A stretch of 64,000 nt of DNA from NCBI RefSeq assembly GCF_018143015.1, contig NC_054741.1, positions 12,647,736-12,711,735 on the forward strand, in the 5' to 3' direction. The translations under genes and the position numbers were made by a program. How positions within the stretch are numbered: position 1 is the first letter of the stretch; the number at the start of each line of letters is the position of its first letter. Source of the DNA: Lytechinus variegatus (taxonomy: Eukaryota; Echinodermata; Echinoidea; Temnopleuroida; Toxopneustidae). Positions 25,447 to 64,000 of this stretch are shown piece by piece. Under the pieces are notes generated by a model that saw only the letters and a list, made by a program, of their open reading frames with translations, was not told the DNA's origin and did not search any database.

Positions 25447-26046
25447 TTAAAGGTCAAGTCCACCTCAGAAAAATGTTGATTTGAATCAATCGAGAAAAAT
25501 CAGGCAAGCACAATACTGAGAATTCCATCAAAATTGGATGTAAAATAAGAAAGTTATGACATTTCAAAGTTTTGCTTATTTTCAACGAAAATATATGAAC
25601 GAGCCAGTTACATCCAAATGAGAGTGTCGATGATGTCACTCACTCACTATTTCTTTTGTTTCTTATTGTTTGAATTATACAATATTTCAAATTTTACGAA
25701 TTTGATGAATAGGACCTCCTTGCCTGAAGCACAAAATGTTAAAATAATGGAATTCCACGTGTTTAGGGAGGAATGAAACTTTATTTCACATGACAATGAA
25801 GAAAAATCAAAATATTTCATATAATAAAATACAAAAGAAATAGTGAGTGAGTGATGTCATCAGTTCCCTCATTTGCATACCGAAAGAGATGTGCATATCA
25901 CTGTTTTGAGAAATGAAGCGAAACTTTAAAATGTCATAACTTTCTTATTTTACATCCGATTTTGATGAAATTTTCAGTGTTATGCTTGTTGAATTTTTCT
26001 CTTTTTATTCAAATCAAGTTTTTGTTGGGGTGGACTTGTCCTTTAA
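25447..26046. mobile_element. TTAA-flanked palindromic MITE, ~600 bp
   Basis: Begins TTAAAGGTCAAGTCCACC and ends GGTGGACTTGTCCTTTAA. The arms are imperfect complements for ~200 bp (aagaaagttatgacatttca; tgaaattttcagtgttatgc), with agtgagtgagtgatgtcatc and its complement flanking the centre. The TTAA at each end fits piggyBac- or Kolobok-type integration. Non-coding. Confidence 0.8.
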
Positions 26047-27678
26047 CTTAGTACTGTAATGTGCAGTCCTATGTAAAAATATGCTATACAAAAGACTTAA
26101 TGTGTAGCAGTCAAACTGCAATGTGATACCAGGAAATTTATTCCTCGAATGATAATGATAAAAGTTCTTGTTTATACACCCCCCCCAAAAAAAAATGAGG
26201 AAAAGTAAAACCTGTTTTTTAGTGAGACAGATTTAGGTAAACCCTGATTGTAAAACAATCTGTGAATATGCTACAAAAGTGGGAGTGGAATTACTAATAT
26301 ACAAGTACATGTTAATAAACCTATCTAAAGCTCTGGTTAAGAGTCTATATTGTGAATTATACCTGCATTTATAAACATTTCTTACAAAAGCGAAGTTCAC
26401 CCAAAGAACATCAGGCTGGTTTTGATAAAAACAGGAAAATTGAACTGAATATTTAAGTGAATGTTTAGTGAATAAACCGATAAATTTCAATTTTGTTATG
26501 TCATCTAATCTGCTCCTCCATAATTTCATGTGATGTGATTATATAATAAGCAATTTTTCTCTAAAATTGAAAATATTACCTGCTCTTTCAAGAAGGATAT
26601 CGTTGATTAGACACATTATTTGCAACATGCTGTTAAAAAATATATATTTTCATTCATAAAGAATTGTTAAAGGGAATTAAGGAAGTAAAAGTACCATGAC
26701 AAATCTGGCAGCTGCATGCATGTACAGTAACATCACAAAATACATGTAAAAACACTAGAAATTTGCAGCTCTGTTATAGATTTCGATGAATCTTTCTTTG
26801 GTATATTTCTTTCATTTTCTGCTTTTATTGAAAACCAACTGGATGTCTGGATGCACTTACCCTTTAGTTAATTCAATATCAACACTCTTTTGGTAAAACG
26901 TTGGTGATGCATGAGGAGACACCATCATTGTCCTTGATTAAGAGTCCTTCTGCAGATCAAATATTGACTGAGATACGTATTTGAAATGCTTCTTTGCAGA
27001 TCATGTATCTTTATAATGAGAGAATAAGTGTTCTGAACTATTATATTACCATCTCTTCACTTTATTGCTCATACAGGGTATTGTGCAAACATGGTGAATA
27101 CTGGGTAACCAATTCTGCAGCACCCCTATCCTCCCCACCCCCTTGGGAACACATGGAAGTATTCTAATTCCTCAGCTCTATCGGTATTTTTCTTTAAAAA
27201 GGCATTTCATTGTCACTGGATCAACAGCACACTCTATTTCACACATTCTCGAACTGTTGATTAGCCCCATCTATTGTCATATTCCTTCTCTATCTTAGCA
27301 CATCTTCTCAGATTCTATCCCAAGTTACAATACAGCTCTCAGATTCTTATCCAAATTACCATAATCAATGAAGCAGATTTTAAATCAATATGTTCTTTGG
27401 TTTAAGCTATGAATTATTGATCTGTGTTTATACCACTCTTGGAAAGGATATATTACGGTAAGTCATTGGCACTCTTGGTTTTGGTTACAAGCTTTAATAC
27501 TAATAACATTCTGGTGAAATAAAAGGTACTAGCAACATGAACGAAGATTCTTGAAACAAAGAGACAAAAGGTTTACATGGGGTATATAAGATTATCTTTG
27601 AAGTTGACCAACTGCTTGGAGAAAAAGTAAATGTAAACCCTTTAATCATTCTCCTGATTTTCTTCCTTCTCTCTCTAG
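26047..27678. other. Upstream region of the SPCA gene
   Basis: No coding exon is certain. A strong donor-like site (ttacg then gtaagt, exon end ~27457) could close a non-coding 5' exon; the first coding exon has a good acceptor (tctctctctag, ending 27678), so at least one upstream exon is expected. No TATA box was identified. Confidence 0.4.
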
Positions 27679-55437
<27,759 letters not shown>

Positions 55438-55531
55438 CTGCAATCTTTCGCTGTGTGTGCCCAATGTATAGTTTAATTGTGTGTGCATGTGCTTTTCAGT
55501 ATAACACTTGAATCCTCTTTCTTTTGATTAG

Positions 55532-55619
55532 AATAAATTAAATCTGTAAGTGTTCCATTGCAAACATTAATCTGAAAAAAATTAAAAAACTATTGATACA
55601 ATTTTTTATTGGAAATAAA
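55532..55619 (+). terminator. Candidate polyadenylation signals of the SPCA gene
   Basis: AATAAA at 55532-55537 and again at 55614-55619, 95 and 177 bp after the TGA. Further AATAAA copies near 56750 and 56780 would allow a longer 3' UTR. None can be proved from sequence alone. Confidence 0.45.
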
Positions 55620-57560
55620 AGTATTTTGTACCATTATGAGAAGAAATCACACAGAACAAGCTTGTAATAGTGCCCAGACTTGTTTGTGCATGTTGATTTA
55701 CTGCCCTCTGCGACTGCACAAACCACTGGTCTCTGGTCGACCTTGGGAATTTTGTTCCTTTTAATTCAAAAGGCAGGAACAAAATCTCTGGTTTAATTAG
55801 ATCTAATGCTGCTTTTCTTTAAATATCCCTCTGTATAACAACTTAAAGGTACAGAGTATGGTCTACAAAAATCATGTAGATAGTGAATAATACAATTTTA
55901 TAAAAGCAACATAGATGGATTGTCATAATACAATTTTTGAATTTTTTAAAACAAGTGAATTTTTAATTCAACCTAATCCCATGATCATTGCACATTAATA
56001 TTGTTATCTAAGCACAAAGGTCCAGTGTCCTGTGATGTCACTAGATATGACGTAGCTTTCCAACCAAATCTTCCCGAAGTCAGGAAGGAAGATTCTGAGG
56101 TCAATTTTACAGCTAATTTTTAAAAACTAACTTGGTTGTAAATTATTCCTTCTAAACACTATATCCCAGAGGCAGATTTCAATCAAATGTTTCACTTCTT
56201 AATACTTTATTGAATTGCACCTTTAATTATTATGTTATAAAAATAATCATGACAATAGTAATAGTATTATTGTTATCAGAATTGTTGAGTATAAGCATAT
56301 TTATAAAGATATATTAATTTATTAAAAAAAAATTAGTGAGTTTTTGTTGATGTTTTTAAAGTATGTATTCATCTGTTTTCATTTTGATGTTTTTTATACA
56401 GGTGAATCTGTCAAAAGATGAATATCTTAGAAACAGACGAATCATTTAACAAAATGAAAATAATACTTGCTTTGTGAGTGGGTTAACTGTGACTTTACAC
56501 ATAATTGGTGACATGTTTTTGTGCCAAATGAAATAGCTGATTTGTTAGCACTTAAGAAACTGTTCCAGTTTTGCATAAAGTTTAATAGGCTTACAGCTGT
56601 TTGTTATGGAAGACTTGATTGTTTGTTCTATGGATATTTTGAAGAATATTGCAATACTATGTTTAAACATCATTTAGAATCGTATTTCTGTACATGTGGT
56701 ACATATATGTACACTACGTAGTCATTTTACAATTGAAATATCTTCATATAAAATAAATTAATGTAATGAACATGAATGAAGAAATAAATTATATTTTCAT
56801 TTGAACAATTGGAATTGTTTTTTTTCACATATCTTCATGCACGTGCTTAGTCTTATTACTATTTAAAGTATCTTCCCTCTTGAATGAAGAGTGTATGATA
56901 TTTATATCTTTTATTTTCACATTCGTTGTACTTTTTTCTGCACAAAATTTGTCTGTCAAGCTCTTTATTATTTTCATGCACAATGAATTTATGACATTGA
57001 TGTGTAGTATTTGTGCCAAAATGTTTTAGGGAACATGATTTTGAGATTGAGGAACTGTAAAGAAGAAACTAATAATGGTTAATTTTGTAGATTTTCTTCA
57101 AATTCAGGAAAAACAACATCTAGAGCATTTTTTTTATCCAGTTTCTAGAGGTGAATTATGTGTGTTTATGTGTGATTAATTTTGAGGAAAAGGGGACTTT
57201 TGATTTTAATAAATTATTAATTATTGTTATCAAACTAAAATTCTGGTTTATTTTCCTCATATAAACCAGACTTTGAATCTCAAATTTGTTCTAATGATGA
57301 TAACTGTAATGGTATAAAGAAAGAAAGAAAGAAGCTATTGTTGGGATACTGTAAAAGCATTTGGTCCCCTAATGCTTTGGTCTGTGGTTTTGTGTTTTAT
57401 TGTAATGTCATTTCAAAAGTGCCTTTTTTGTGTGTGTGTTTTTTTTTATAGGGGGGATAAGCTTCTGCATGATACATGTATGTTTTAATAGAATCAACCT
57501 TTTCAAATTATATTTCTATCATGTAAAATGTGAAAAAAGATAGTTATTTTCATTATATTC
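55620..57560. other. AT-rich DNA after the SPCA gene
   Basis: Possible long 3' UTR then intergenic DNA. No recognisable exon; short frames have no domain. Confidence 0.5.
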
Positions 57561-58137
57561 AAAGGAGAATGAAACCATTGGAACAAGATAGCTTGTGTGA
57601 AAACAGAAAAATCAAAGAAACAGATCAACAAAAGTTTGAGAAAAATCGGACAAATAATGAGAAAGTTATGAGCATTTGAATATTGCGATCACTATTGCTA
57701 TGGAGAAAGCAAATTGGCAATGCGACAAAGATGTATGATGTTACTTGTGAACAACTCTCCCCAATACTTTAGTATATATTTCACTTGAACTGCCTCTTTT
57801 ATCACATCTATCCACAGATCATGTGTTCTTTCTACATGAGGGCATGTAATACATGTTTTTTAAGAATACATCATGGATAAAAAGTTTGTATCATCATAAG
57901 AAAAAGCAAAAAGAGACATTTTGAGGGTATTTTATAGTCCACAAAGGGAAAGTTGTTCATCAGTGAAATCACACATTCTTGTCGCATTGCCAATAGGAGG
58001 ATCTCCATAGCATTAGTGATTGCAATATTTAAATGCTCATAACTTTCTCATTATTTGTCCGATTTTTCTCAAACTTCTCTTTATTCTTTGATTTTTCTAC
58101 ACAAGCCTATTTGTTCCAAAGGTTTCATTCCCCTTTA
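57561..58137. mobile_element. Palindromic MITE, ~577 bp
   Basis: Left aaaggagaatgaaaccattg; right aaaggtttcattccccttta. The arms pair for ~180 bp, through aatgagaaagttatgagcat and its complement, and gcaatgcgacaag / cttgtcgcattgcc. Non-coding. A left-half relic lies at 61646-61830. Confidence 0.8.
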
Positions 58138-61100
58138 GAACATCACAGATATGATGGTCCTCCCAAATCAAAGAAAAGCTCTTCAAATGCCTCCTCATTC
58201 ACATAGTAAAAAAAATTATGCCTCTGCTATTGCCAGATCAGTAGTATGGGAACTACAATATATCATATTAGAAAACTATGTAAACTGTACATTGATTTGT
58301 TTTCCCTTCCCGTTGATTGAAAGATTTGTTATGTATAATTTTGCAGTGTGTTCAATGTATATGTTAGAGATTTCTGGTGAATTTTTTTTTTATGCAATAT
58401 GCTGATGGAAAAATGTCCATAATATACTTGTATGTGTGATTCTTGGCATTTTCATTGTCTTGCAGTAGTTGCCTTTATGATCAGATGATACTGGATGTCT
58501 TCTTCCTTCATTCTGATTTAAATGATATTGACAAACTGTCAATATTTCTATAACATTTATTTCATTTAATTTAACACTAAAAAAATTTCAGTGTCAATAT
58601 TGACATATACTGAAATTTCTTAAGAAATTGCCAATTTTATGAAGGATCCATGCTGACTTTTTTTATGTCAAGTGTAGACATTGAGAAGTAAACCTTTTTA
58701 ATGAATGGGTAGACATATTGAATCTGGAAAATCTGTCTGGACTGTAAGAGTTTCATAGATATCTCTCTCCTCTTGCCTGATAATTTTTCCTTAATTGCCT
58801 TTTAAATAAATATAATCAGAATGTTCAGGACCATAATTTTGGTAGTTTGCACTCTCCTCACTAGATTTACAAGCTTCATGGATATCTTCACATTTTAACG
58901 GTTTGTAAACTTAAAACAAATGCTGCTTTATAGTGGAATATTGTACTTACAACACTTCATTTATTCAGCATAAAATGCCTTGTAAATTTTTTTAAGATTT
59001 TGATATTTTTCACATGGAAAACAAATTATTTGTACTGTTATTTAGTATAATGCATTTTGTGAATCTTAAGCTATAAGCCACCAATTTGATGATTTTTTTT
59101 TGTTTTATAAGACATGCAAATTTGGAATCCTAATTAGTACCAGCACAGCAACATGCAGTTTCATTGGGAATAAAGAGTGCATGTATCTTGTATTTAATAT
59201 GTCTAATATTATTGTTTGGAGAAGTAACATGATTTACATCTCATAATTTATTTTATGATTTCGACACAAAATGGCATTATCATCTGTCTACCTGTTGTAT
59301 TATTGGATTTCATATTCCCCATTTTATGATGTAAAACACAATCCTGTGTGAGAAATTAAAAGAGCGATAATTTCAAATGCTGATATTTTTCATTGGTATA
59401 CATTGTAAATGTGTGATTTTATTATTTTTTGGTTTTGAATAACAGAAGTACGTAAAATCATTAAAAATAATAATTAGTATCCCTTTAATGCATTTAGAAT
59501 TTAGTAATGCAGTTGGAATCCAAGGGCAAAGATATTAACTTATTTCACTCAAATAGTAGAATATTTCTTTTAAAACATTTCAGAGAACACCGACATGTTT
59601 TAAGTGATAAGTACATAAAGGACAACTTTGTATGAAATTAGATGGACATAGTAATTTATCATTATAACAATATCATAAACTACTATTAGGCTTTACTGAT
59701 TTTTGAATAAGAAATGAAATAAACTGTACAAGAAAAATATCGTTGAAATACTCAAATTTATTACTTTTTAACTTTTATCTAAACTGAAAGAACATGTATC
59801 AATGCTTAGAGCAATTATAATCTGGATATATAAAGTGCATTTTCCAGAGGGTACAAAATAAAAATATCATCTGGCTTCAGCTAGATCTACTGCTTCCAGC
59901 CGTTGGTTCATTCAATGAATTTATCCTATTAAGTACCTTTCCCCTCACCTGGGTTGAGTGCAGCAAAATTAGAAGATATACTTGTCTTAGTCATACCACT
60001 AATGATTTTAATAAATATTTCTCATTCAGCAATAAGTACTGTATTTTGCTTTCTGCAGAAAAGAAACCAATGATTTTAACTCAATTTACCAATACTAATT
60101 TCTAAATGACAAATTAAAAGTTTCTATTTTCTACTTCAAAATTGTATGTATAAAAAAAAACACTAAACAACAAGTAACACACTGCGAATATTTTTAATTG
60201 ATCAAGTTCAAGCTGTTGTAAAGTATATGAAATTACTGGTACACAAATATCTAAACTTCTACTCTATAATTTAGCAATGATTTGTGCAGTTTTCAGTACC
60301 ATCATGTCTTTTGTGCAAAAAATTAATAAACACATAATACACTTAACATACACAAGGCTTATTTATACACATTCATAATGTACAGAATTATGCTAAATAT
60401 TCATTTCTGAATCTATGATTCTTTGAGTCCCCATTTACTTTTTATCTTAATCATAAAATATAATGTATAGCCCAAATCCACTGAAGGATTATGAAAACCA
60501 ACTAATGTATTCCAACCATTTATCATTCCTCTAATAAAATTTTTCTTAATTAAAAAAAAATCAGGATTGATTTATTTTAGAATGATCTACTAGATGTATT
60601 ACTTCAAATGGAGAAAAGAAATTCTCCTTATTTTCAAGATTCAAGATTTATTAAAATGGTTATTTTCATATTCTAACCTGTATCATTAGTATAAATATTA
60701 AACAGTATAATAAATACATATTTACACTAAACAAGGCCGATTGCATAACAAGCTGTACATATCTTGCATTGATCACCATATATAAGAATAATGGTACAGC
60801 AAATAGCACTATCATATAGGACCACTGTAATAAACAATGCACTTTTGAAAGATAAATTACACACTATTCTTTTGAATAATGATATTCTTATTAACAAATA
60901 TATTTGTCAGATTTCTATACTATTTGTAAGATTTCTATACTTTGAGTGATATTGAGATCAATAATGAGAGACAACTACCAAATGGAATGTATGTGTCATG
61001 ATCATCCCAGGAGTAAAAGATACTGGCATATTATGTCCCATAATACATTGCAAATGATGACATTTATCAAATAAAGAATTTTCCAACTGGCCACTTGCAT

Positions 61101-61645
61101 CCTCTGAGTAGTCATATTTCTAAAGATGCTGCACTTTTCCACCCCATATAATGCTGTTAGATTTTTATGAAAATTTACACATAAGATAGCAAACCATAAT
61201 TACGCGATAAGTATTCCTAATTCTAATAAGCATATTCAAATAATAATCTAAGGCACTATCAGAATATAATAAATCAATATACACTGTATCCACATGAATA
61301 CACATTGTACAAAGAAACAAAAATAAGATGTTAGGTAGTTTTAACTCTATTTGCATACAAGCTGCAGGGTGCAATTTATACATATATATAGCTGAATTTA
61401 TTGCTTTTCTATCTTTTAGTAGTATTGAAATAATGTGTGAAATGTCAGCTATTTTCATTCTTGTACAAAGACTTATTTTTTTATGCATTAGCCATTTTAT
61501 GTATCACCAAAAGGTTACATTTTTAATTCGACAAAGTTTTGAAATATACCACTTAAAAAAGTTTAAATTGTGGCTAAGAACATGAACACATGTCTAGATC
61601 TTGATTTTACACTACTTTCTTTCAAAAATAATGTTGTTCAGCTCT
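58138..61645. other. Intergenic, no gene recognised
   Basis: AT-rich. A SINE relic at about 59915-59990 (cacctgggttgagtgcagca) is the only assignable item. No exon was supported on either strand. Confidence 0.5.
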
Positions 61646-61830
61646 TCAGGGAGAATGAAACCCATCAATGAAGTTAGTTTGGGTGAAAGCAGCAAATGAA
61701 AGAATAAGATCAATAAAGGTTTGAGTCAAAGTGGACAAACAATAAGAAAGTTCTGAGCATTTGAATGTCAAGAACACTCATGCCATGGAGATCCTCCCAT
61801 TGGCAATAGGCACAAGAACTGGGACATCAC
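61646..61830 (+). mobile_element. Left half of the 57561-type MITE
   Basis: gggagaatgaaacccatcaa, gaaagttctgagcatttgaa and gatcctcccattggcaatag follow the order of the element at 57561; the right arm is missing. Confidence 0.6.
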
Positions 61831-61958
61831 ACTTTAGACACTGGAAATATACCCCCAAAACATCATTTACTGATTATTATATAAAAGGAAAAACAATGAA
61901 TCCATGATATCATGTAGTGAAGCATGTATTACATGACCTATTACATAAAAAAAAACAC

Positions 61959-62090
61959 CAGGGTCCGGTAACAAAGGTTAACGATTAATCGTACGCTTGA
62001 TTTTTACGATTGATTGTATATTGTAGTCAATGGAATCAATTGTAGAAAAATGTTCTACGATCATTGCTAAGCTTTGTGTTATGGGCCCCA
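61959..62090. mobile_element. 132-bp MITE (CAGGGTCCGGTAACAAAG)
   Basis: Left cagggtccggtaacaaaggt; right gctttgtgttatgggcccc. The arms continue to pair through taacgattaatcgtac and ttctacgatcattgctaa. Confidence 0.75.
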
Positions 62091-62464
62091 TTTCTTGCAA
62101 TGGAGTGCATAAAAAGGAAATTTCCCACAAGACTGACATGTTTGTCAAATGAAGTCTTCAGGTAATTTTTTGTACATGTTGAATAAATGTCATGCAAACC
62201 GCCGTGGAAATGGCTGATTGATAAACGATTTATCATGACATTCCAAGGATTTATATTTGTGTATCAAAGAAACACGCACACACAAAGAAAGAAATTTTGG
62301 TCATACTTCATATACAAGGTATGTATAAAATGCCTACAATGAAGAAAGGGGCAATTGTGCAATGCTAAAACAATAATTGTTAAATATATTTGATAACCTT
62401 AGAAAAAATACTTGTATGTTAAGGTCAAATCTGTTGTATACCTTGAAATATGAAAATGCCCTGT

Positions 62465-62600
62465 AATTTAAATAAGTTACTATCATGATAACACTGTCAT
62501 TGACAGGCCACTTCCATGGAATCCTTGATTTTGATTGGCTGTTGAACATTGTTATCATGGTAGAGTAGTGTTTGTGACACTGGGTCCTGCATATAAAGGG
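62465..62600. mobile_element. Decayed relative of the 162-bp MITE
   Basis: ccttgattttgattggctgt followed by gttatcatggtag matches the centre of 54049-54210. Ends are lost. Confidence 0.45.
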
Positions 62601-62711
62601 TATCTCTCTTATGACTGCATACTGGACTGTTGCTCTGCATAATATTTACAGTTTTTCATGATAGGAATTAGAAAGGTCAATTGCTAATTCAGAGGTTCCT
62701 TTTTTAAGAAT

Positions 62712-63554
62712 TCACTCCTGTGCCATGATCCATTTTGCTGCAAAGGAGAGAAGAAACAATGATAATTCATAAATCATTAATATACTTTCGGATATAAAAC
62801 TACTTGTCAAGTATGGAATAGGCTAGAAGTTTTCATTCATCTAATTACTAAAGTCAGATATAATGTGCTGTAAGGGTTATTTTTACAGAAAAATGAAAAC
62901 ATTACCAAAAGAGGGGGCTATATTGCTACCTGAAAGAAAACAATTATTTCAAATTTGCACAAAATCAACCATTGAAAGTTTAAAAACAAATATCATAACT
63001 CATAAGGCCACTAGGCATATTTGAGCATCATTCACATGATTAACATGGGTTTTAAAGCCACTATGCCACAACCAATTTGAATATTGCCATCTCAAGACTA
63101 TTAAACTACCTGAGAATAGCTATGTATCCTAATCCAGTATGCAATATTCTGATATATAGTCTAATAATATTCACTACTAAAATGGTGAATAATTTCCCTC
63201 TAACCTGTCCATCATTCAAACCACAATAATTGCAGAAAATTATGCTTTAAGTATGCTTCCTGGCTTTCCTAGTTTTCGATTGCCCATCATAGTATTTTAA
63301 AACTCCAAATTCACAACATGTTTTTTTTTAAATTATTTGATGAGAGGGTATATATCTCAAGACTATCCTAATGTACATAAGCCTATTTGATGCCCCTTTA
63401 AGGTATCATCTAACTCTTCCTCCACCTCGTCTATCAACATCCATTCTCTAAAATCATCTCACCTGGAACGGCCATTGACGAGAGCTGCTCTGGTCGGTCC
63501 AACAGATCCACATTCTCACGACGAAATATCTTAGATGACTCACTTGCAAAATGG
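62712..63554 (-). CDS. Two candidate 3' exons of an unidentified gene
   Basis: Minus strand: an exon at 63554-63463 with acceptor tatatggcag and donor gtgaga codes for SESSKIFRRENVDLL followed by DRPEQLSSMAVP. The next exon, 62737-62712, has a strong acceptor (tctcctttgcag) and joins in frame to add AKWIMAQE and TGA. The dense polar coding text, good splice sites and matching phase support a real gene end running in from beyond 64000. I do not recognise the family. It would be tail-to-tail with the SPCA gene. A chance ORF remains possible. Confidence 0.4.
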
Positions 63555-64000
63555 CTGCCATATAGAAATTGTGTTGAAATGAATGAAAATAAATATACTT
63601 CATTGCCTTTAACTCTGATTTGAACAGTTAACGAAAATGTCATTGTTAACAATTTTTTTTTACACTTAAACATTAGTATCTCAAAATGATTAATGCATTC
63701 AGATGAGAATTTCTATGCAATATAGATTTTTATTGAATAATCGTCAAGAAAAACAAAATTTAGCCCAAAAGGGAGGATAAGATGAAAAAGGAGAAGAAAA
63801 AAAAGTGACTGAGAAGGATGAGGAGGGGCTGAGGTAGTTTAGAAAGCTTACAATCTTAGTTTTCATCCTGAGAAATTCAAAGGAGCAGAATTTAACTTCT
63901 TGACAGTATTTCATTATATTTTTTTCTCAAAATTTCATGCATTTTTAGGCTTAGTATACATGTACAAAGAAGCATTTCCAAAGTCATGCACTCAAATTAC

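Overview
This is a window of animal nuclear genome: AT-rich, with intron-split genes, GT-AG splice junctions and many short DNA transposons. Repeat style (tRNA-derived SINEs ending in (ATT)n, many palindromic MITEs, long arrays carrying TGACCTTTGACCTT) and protein divergence suggest a marine deuterostome, most likely an echinoderm such as a sea urchin. That assignment is inference; no species can be fixed from the sequence alone. Nothing prokaryotic or viral was seen.

Layout. (1) 1-5083, + strand: the 3' end of a phospholipase C gamma gene, eight exons covering the Y half of the catalytic barrel, the C2 domain and a short basic tail, followed by a degenerate ~45-bp minisatellite. (2) 5084-13670: intergenic, with decayed SINE and MITE fragments and a 1.27-kb tandem-repeat element (11870-13136) carrying six perfect DR1 nuclear-receptor-type motifs. 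(3) 13671-15535, - strand: a complete three-exon TMEM42-like gene encoding 158 residues. (4) 15542-27678: a 12-kb head-to-head interval dominated by two large foldback elements (16656-18262 and 19008-21222), a TTAA-flanked MITE and polypyrimidine DNA. (5) 27679-55437, + strand: an essentially complete secretory-pathway Ca2+/Mn2+ ATPase gene (SPCA, ATP2C1 family), 22 coding exons and 906 residues from the first visible Met, with all P-type ATPase motifs intact. Its introns are full of transposons, including a MITE inserted in a MITE and a 3.17-kb element with a 7-bp target duplication that contains a DR1-array element and a SINE. (6) 55438-62711: AT-rich intergenic DNA with MITEs. (7) 62712-63554, - strand: two candidate terminal exons of a gene I cannot name.

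The named genes are ordinary conserved calcium-signalling or membrane genes. PLC gamma makes IP3 and so releases stored Ca2+; SPCA refills the Golgi store with Ca2+ and Mn2+. Their nearness is not evidence of co-regulation. I found no new multi-gene system. The most unusual content is in the repeats: a mobile tandem array of DR1 motifs present as two inverted copies 35 kb apart, nested palindromic transposons, and a partial exon duplication in PLC gamma that could act as a poison exon.
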